This document shows positions 61,925-64,000 of a stretch of DNA of 64,000 bases, piece after piece. The DNA comes from Vibrio orientalis CIP 102891 = ATCC 33934. GTDB taxonomy: Bacteria; Pseudomonadota; Gammaproteobacteria; Enterobacterales; Vibrionaceae. The notes beneath the pieces are model-generated. The model had not been told where the DNA came from. It did no database searches and saw only the letters and a list, made by a program, of their open reading frames with translations. A program made the translations under genes and the position numbers. Position 1 is the stretch's first letter. Each line of letters starts with the position of its first letter. Location of the stretch: NCBI RefSeq assembly GCF_000176235.1, contig NZ_ACZV01000004.1, forward strand, positions 1 to 64,000, written 5' to 3'.

Positions 61925-62629
61925 ATGAGCATGGCAAAGCGATTTATCGAAATGGATAGCTCAGATTGCCTGCGTACTAAGGCTGCGAAAGCGGCCTTAG
62001 ACCAAGTGCTGAGAGTGTTAACGCCATCGTCTGTGATCGGTATTGGTACTGGCGCGACGGTAGAGATATTTATTCAATTGCTTAAACAAAGCGGCGCAGA
62101 GTTTTCTCACTGCGTGTCGAGTTCAGAGCGTTCCAGCAAAGCGCTTCAACAAGCAGGTTTAAGCGAGCAGCCTATCTCTTCTTGCGAGCGTGTCGATGTC
62201 TATGTTGATGGTATCGATGAAGGGTTAAGCAGCGGCGAAACCGTCAAAGGTGGCGGGGCAGCGTTAGCGCGTGAAAAGGTTCTAGCAACCATGGCGATGA
62301 GCTTTATCACTATCGCTGACAGTGGGCGTTTAAAACTTGCTTTAGGGACGTTTCCGCTGCCGATTGAAGTGCTTCCAGCGGCAGAGTTAGCGGTTACGCA
62401 CGCACTGCAAAGTCTAGGTGGAACGCCAGTGCGCAGAGAAGGGTGCACAACTGATAATGGCAACATCATACTTGACTGTTCTGGGCTGGATTTAAGCGAA
62501 CCACAGGCTTTAGAAGTGTCATTGAACAGCATTCCTGGCGTGGTTGAAAACGGTATTTTTGCCCGCCGAAAAGCTGACTATATGGCGTTTTCTGATGATG
62601 GTGGTGTGCATTGGTTAGCGCGAAATTGA
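61925..62629 (+). CDS. rpiA: Ribose 5-phosphate isomerase A
   Basis: 234 residues, two bases after the tkt stop. GIGTGATVEIFI, DVYVDGIDEG, and GGGAALAREKVLA are RpiA motifs, with the catalytic Asp and Lys. The conserved Asp-Gly-Ala-Asp-Glu of most RpiA reads DGIDEG here. It interconverts ribulose 5-phosphate and ribose 5-phosphate; with tkt and tal it completes a route to glycolysis. Confidence 0.94.
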   Translation: MSMAKRFIEMDSSDCLRTKAAKAALDQVLRVLTPSSVIGIGTGATVEIFIQLLKQSGAEFSHCVSSSERSSKALQQAGLSEQPISSCERVDVYVDGIDEGLSSGETVKGGGAALAREKVLATMAMSFITIADSGRLKLALGTFPLPIEVLPAAELAVTHALQSLGGTPVRREGCTTDNGNIILDCSGLDLSEPQALEVSLNSIPGVVENGIFARRKADYMAFSDDGGVHWLARN

Positions 62630-62688
62630 GACTTAGATAACAACTCTAATTATATCTCTATCAACAACAAATGAATTAGGTTTAAAAG

Positions 62689-64000
62689 ATGACGGAACGC
62701 AATTTTTCCACACAAATGTTAGGGTATTTTGATGACTGTACTGATGAATTACTCAACGACTTATCTGGATTAATTGCCATTCCGTCAGTTCGTGATTTAA
62801 GCACTAAATCAGTCAACGCGCCGTTTGGTCAAAGTATCAGAAAATCCTTTGATTACTTGATTGACTGGGCAAAGCGTGAGGGGTTCGAAGTACGAGATCA
62901 CCAAGGCTATGCGCTCGATATTAGCTACGGTGAAGGTAAAGAAGAAATTGGTATTCTGCACCATGTTGATGTTGTGCCCGCAGGCGATGAAGCGAATTGG
63001 ATTACCCATCCATTTACGCTTCACCAACAAGGAGACCTAGTATTCGGTCGCGGCGTAACGGATAACAAAGGGCCTCTTATGGCTTCGCTATACATCCTCA
63101 AGATGTTTAAGCAGCTCAACACACCAATGACACGCAAAATTCGCGTGATTATCGGTGGCGCTGAAGAGACAACTTGGGAATGTGTAGAGCATTATTTCCG
63201 CCATCAGCCACAACCGGCTTTTGGCTTTTCTCCCGATGGCGACTTCCCAATCGTCAATGGAGAAAAAGGTATCTTGTATGCCGAGTTACAAAAAGAATCC
63301 CAAACTTTACGTGACTTAGGAGTGTGTCAGATTTATCGAATTGAAAGTGAGCGAGACCGAACGTCAACGTGTCACCACCTTTCAATTTGGTTTTCAGGCC
63401 AACAGGCAGCAAGTGTGGCGCAGCGCTTTGATGGCGTTGCCGACGTAACTCAACAGAAGGAGTTGTACCGCGTTGTATTGACAACGCCGTGGGAGAAATC
63501 TCGCAACCCGCATCGCGTCCAAAATTGTATGGACAAGTTTATGGCTGTGATGCGCCATGTTGAAGGGTTAGATGCTAACTCAAAAAGCTTAATCGAGTTG
63601 TTAGAGTCATGTTTTGCAGACTCAATCGACGGAGCAAAATTAGGGCTAGCACATATGGATGATGAGATGGGAGGCACCAGTTGCTGCGTCTCTTCAATTA
63701 ACCTTGATGAACATGGATATAACTTGGATTTTGATTTTCGGTTTCCTAAAGGACTGAGCATCGAAGAAACTCGTACCCAACTTCAACACTTATCCCAAAA
63801 GTATGGAGTGAGTTTCACCGAGCAGCAGTACTTACCTCTATCTTACCTCTCACCCGAAAGTGACCTTATCCAAGCGATGGGAAAAGCGTATTCCGAAGTT
63901 ACGGGAATGGAAGCTCAATGCTTTAGCAAAGGTGCAGCATCGTATGCACGGGCGCTAAACAACGGTGTGGCATTCGGACCTACTTTTCCAGGTGATGTGA
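62689..64000 (+). CDS. M20-family dipeptidase (PepV-like), 3' end outside window
   Basis: 437 codons are visible without a stop. Metal-site motifs are LHHVDVVPAG, GRGVTDNKGP, and GGAEETTWEC, as in PepV/Sapep dipeptidases. ATG at 62689 follows a weak TTTAAAAG; 59 bases separate it from rpiA. It cleaves dipeptides with unblocked N-termini in known members. Presence in a sugar-phosphate operon is unexpected; it recalls SgcX-like hydrolases in the E. coli sgc operon (recalled). Confidence 0.9.
   Translation, partial: MTERNFSTQMLGYFDDCTDELLNDLSGLIAIPSVRDLSTKSVNAPFGQSIRKSFDYLIDWAKREGFEVRDHQGYALDISYGEGKEEIGILHHVDVVPAGDEANWITHPFTLHQQGDLVFGRGVTDNKGPLMASLYILKMFKQLNTPMTRKIRVIIGGAEETTWECVEHYFRHQPQPAFGFSPDGDFPIVNGEKGILYAELQKESQTLRDLGVCQIYRIESERDRTSTCHHLSIWFSGQQAASVAQRFDGVADVTQQKELYRVVLTTPWEKSRNPHRVQNCMDKFMAVMRHVEGLDANSKSLIELLESCFADSIDGAKLGLAHMDDEMGGTSCCVSSINLDEHGYNLDFDFRFPKGLSIEETRTQLQHLSQKYGVSFTEQQYLPLSYLSPESDLIQAMGKAYSEVTGMEAQCFSKGAASYARALNNGVAFGPTFPGDV

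Noticed and set aside
1..64000. CRISPR array, rRNA, tRNA, insertion sequences, prophage genes
   Set aside because: No regularly spaced direct repeats, cloverleaf sequences, transposase or phage gene were seen by eye in any region.

Overview
The window looks like part of a Vibrio (Vibrionaceae) genome, and possibly of the smaller chromosome. This is inferred from the kinds of genes, the codon use, and an intergenic palindromic repeat that I remember from vibrios. The content is almost all accessory metabolism: transport, catabolism, signalling and their regulators. I see no rRNA, tRNA, insertion sequence, prophage or CRISPR array.

Layout: (1) 1-5817, a forward-strand group with an aldehyde dehydrogenase (cut by the window edge), an unusual membrane-dipeptidase homologue without the usual N-terminal metal ligands, a BCCT-type betaine transporter, and two translationally coupled genes I cannot assign. 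(2) 5872-13087, mixed single genes: a LysE/RhtB exporter with a divergent LysR regulator, a hotdog thioesterase, a PTS EIIBC, an accessory tryptophanyl-tRNA synthetase, a diguanylate cyclase and an NAD(P)-binding protein. The tRNA synthetase has a previously unlisted leader peptide with two Trp codons and a hairpin that masks its ribosome binding site. (3) 13146-22805, purine breakdown: on the minus strand 8-oxoguanine deaminase, two purine permeases and HIU hydrolase; on the plus strand allantoinase PuuE, OHCU decarboxylase, allantoicase, ureidoglycolate lyase and the membrane urate oxidase PuuD. (4) 22951-29325, a chemoreceptor, an MFS transporter, and a periplasmic SUOX-fold protein coupled to a hybrid histidine kinase. 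(5) 29696-39189, a beta-glucoside uptake locus: carbohydrate porin, LacI regulator, ABC transporter, GH1 beta-glucosidase, ATPase and a second LacI regulator. (6) 39533-40038, a cold-shock protein and a small basic ORF. (7) 40315-47623, guanine deaminase, XdhC, XdhB and XdhA with a GntR regulator. (8) 47813-55176, a chemoreceptor, a metallopeptidase-like protein, a CatB-like acetyltransferase, a very large alkaline-phosphatase-superfamily exoprotein and a UlaR-like regulator. (9) 55392-64000, a sugar-phosphate operon carrying a whole non-oxidative pentose phosphate branch and ending in an M20 dipeptidase cut by the window edge.

Regions 3 and 7 together encode a complete route from guanine or xanthine through urate and allantoin to glyoxylate and urea. 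They appear to be tied together by a shared palindrome, TTGTATACAA and close variants. It occurs in the hiuH-puuE divergent promoter, upstream of xdhA, and in front of the GntR gene itself, which makes the GntR protein the best candidate regulator.

The strongest unlisted signals are the trpS leader and its structure, the GntR operator set with a second pair of palindromes before xdhA, the orphan gene pair at 3353-5817, the SUOX-fold/hybrid kinase pair, and the UlaR-linked sugar-phosphate operon of unknown substrate.
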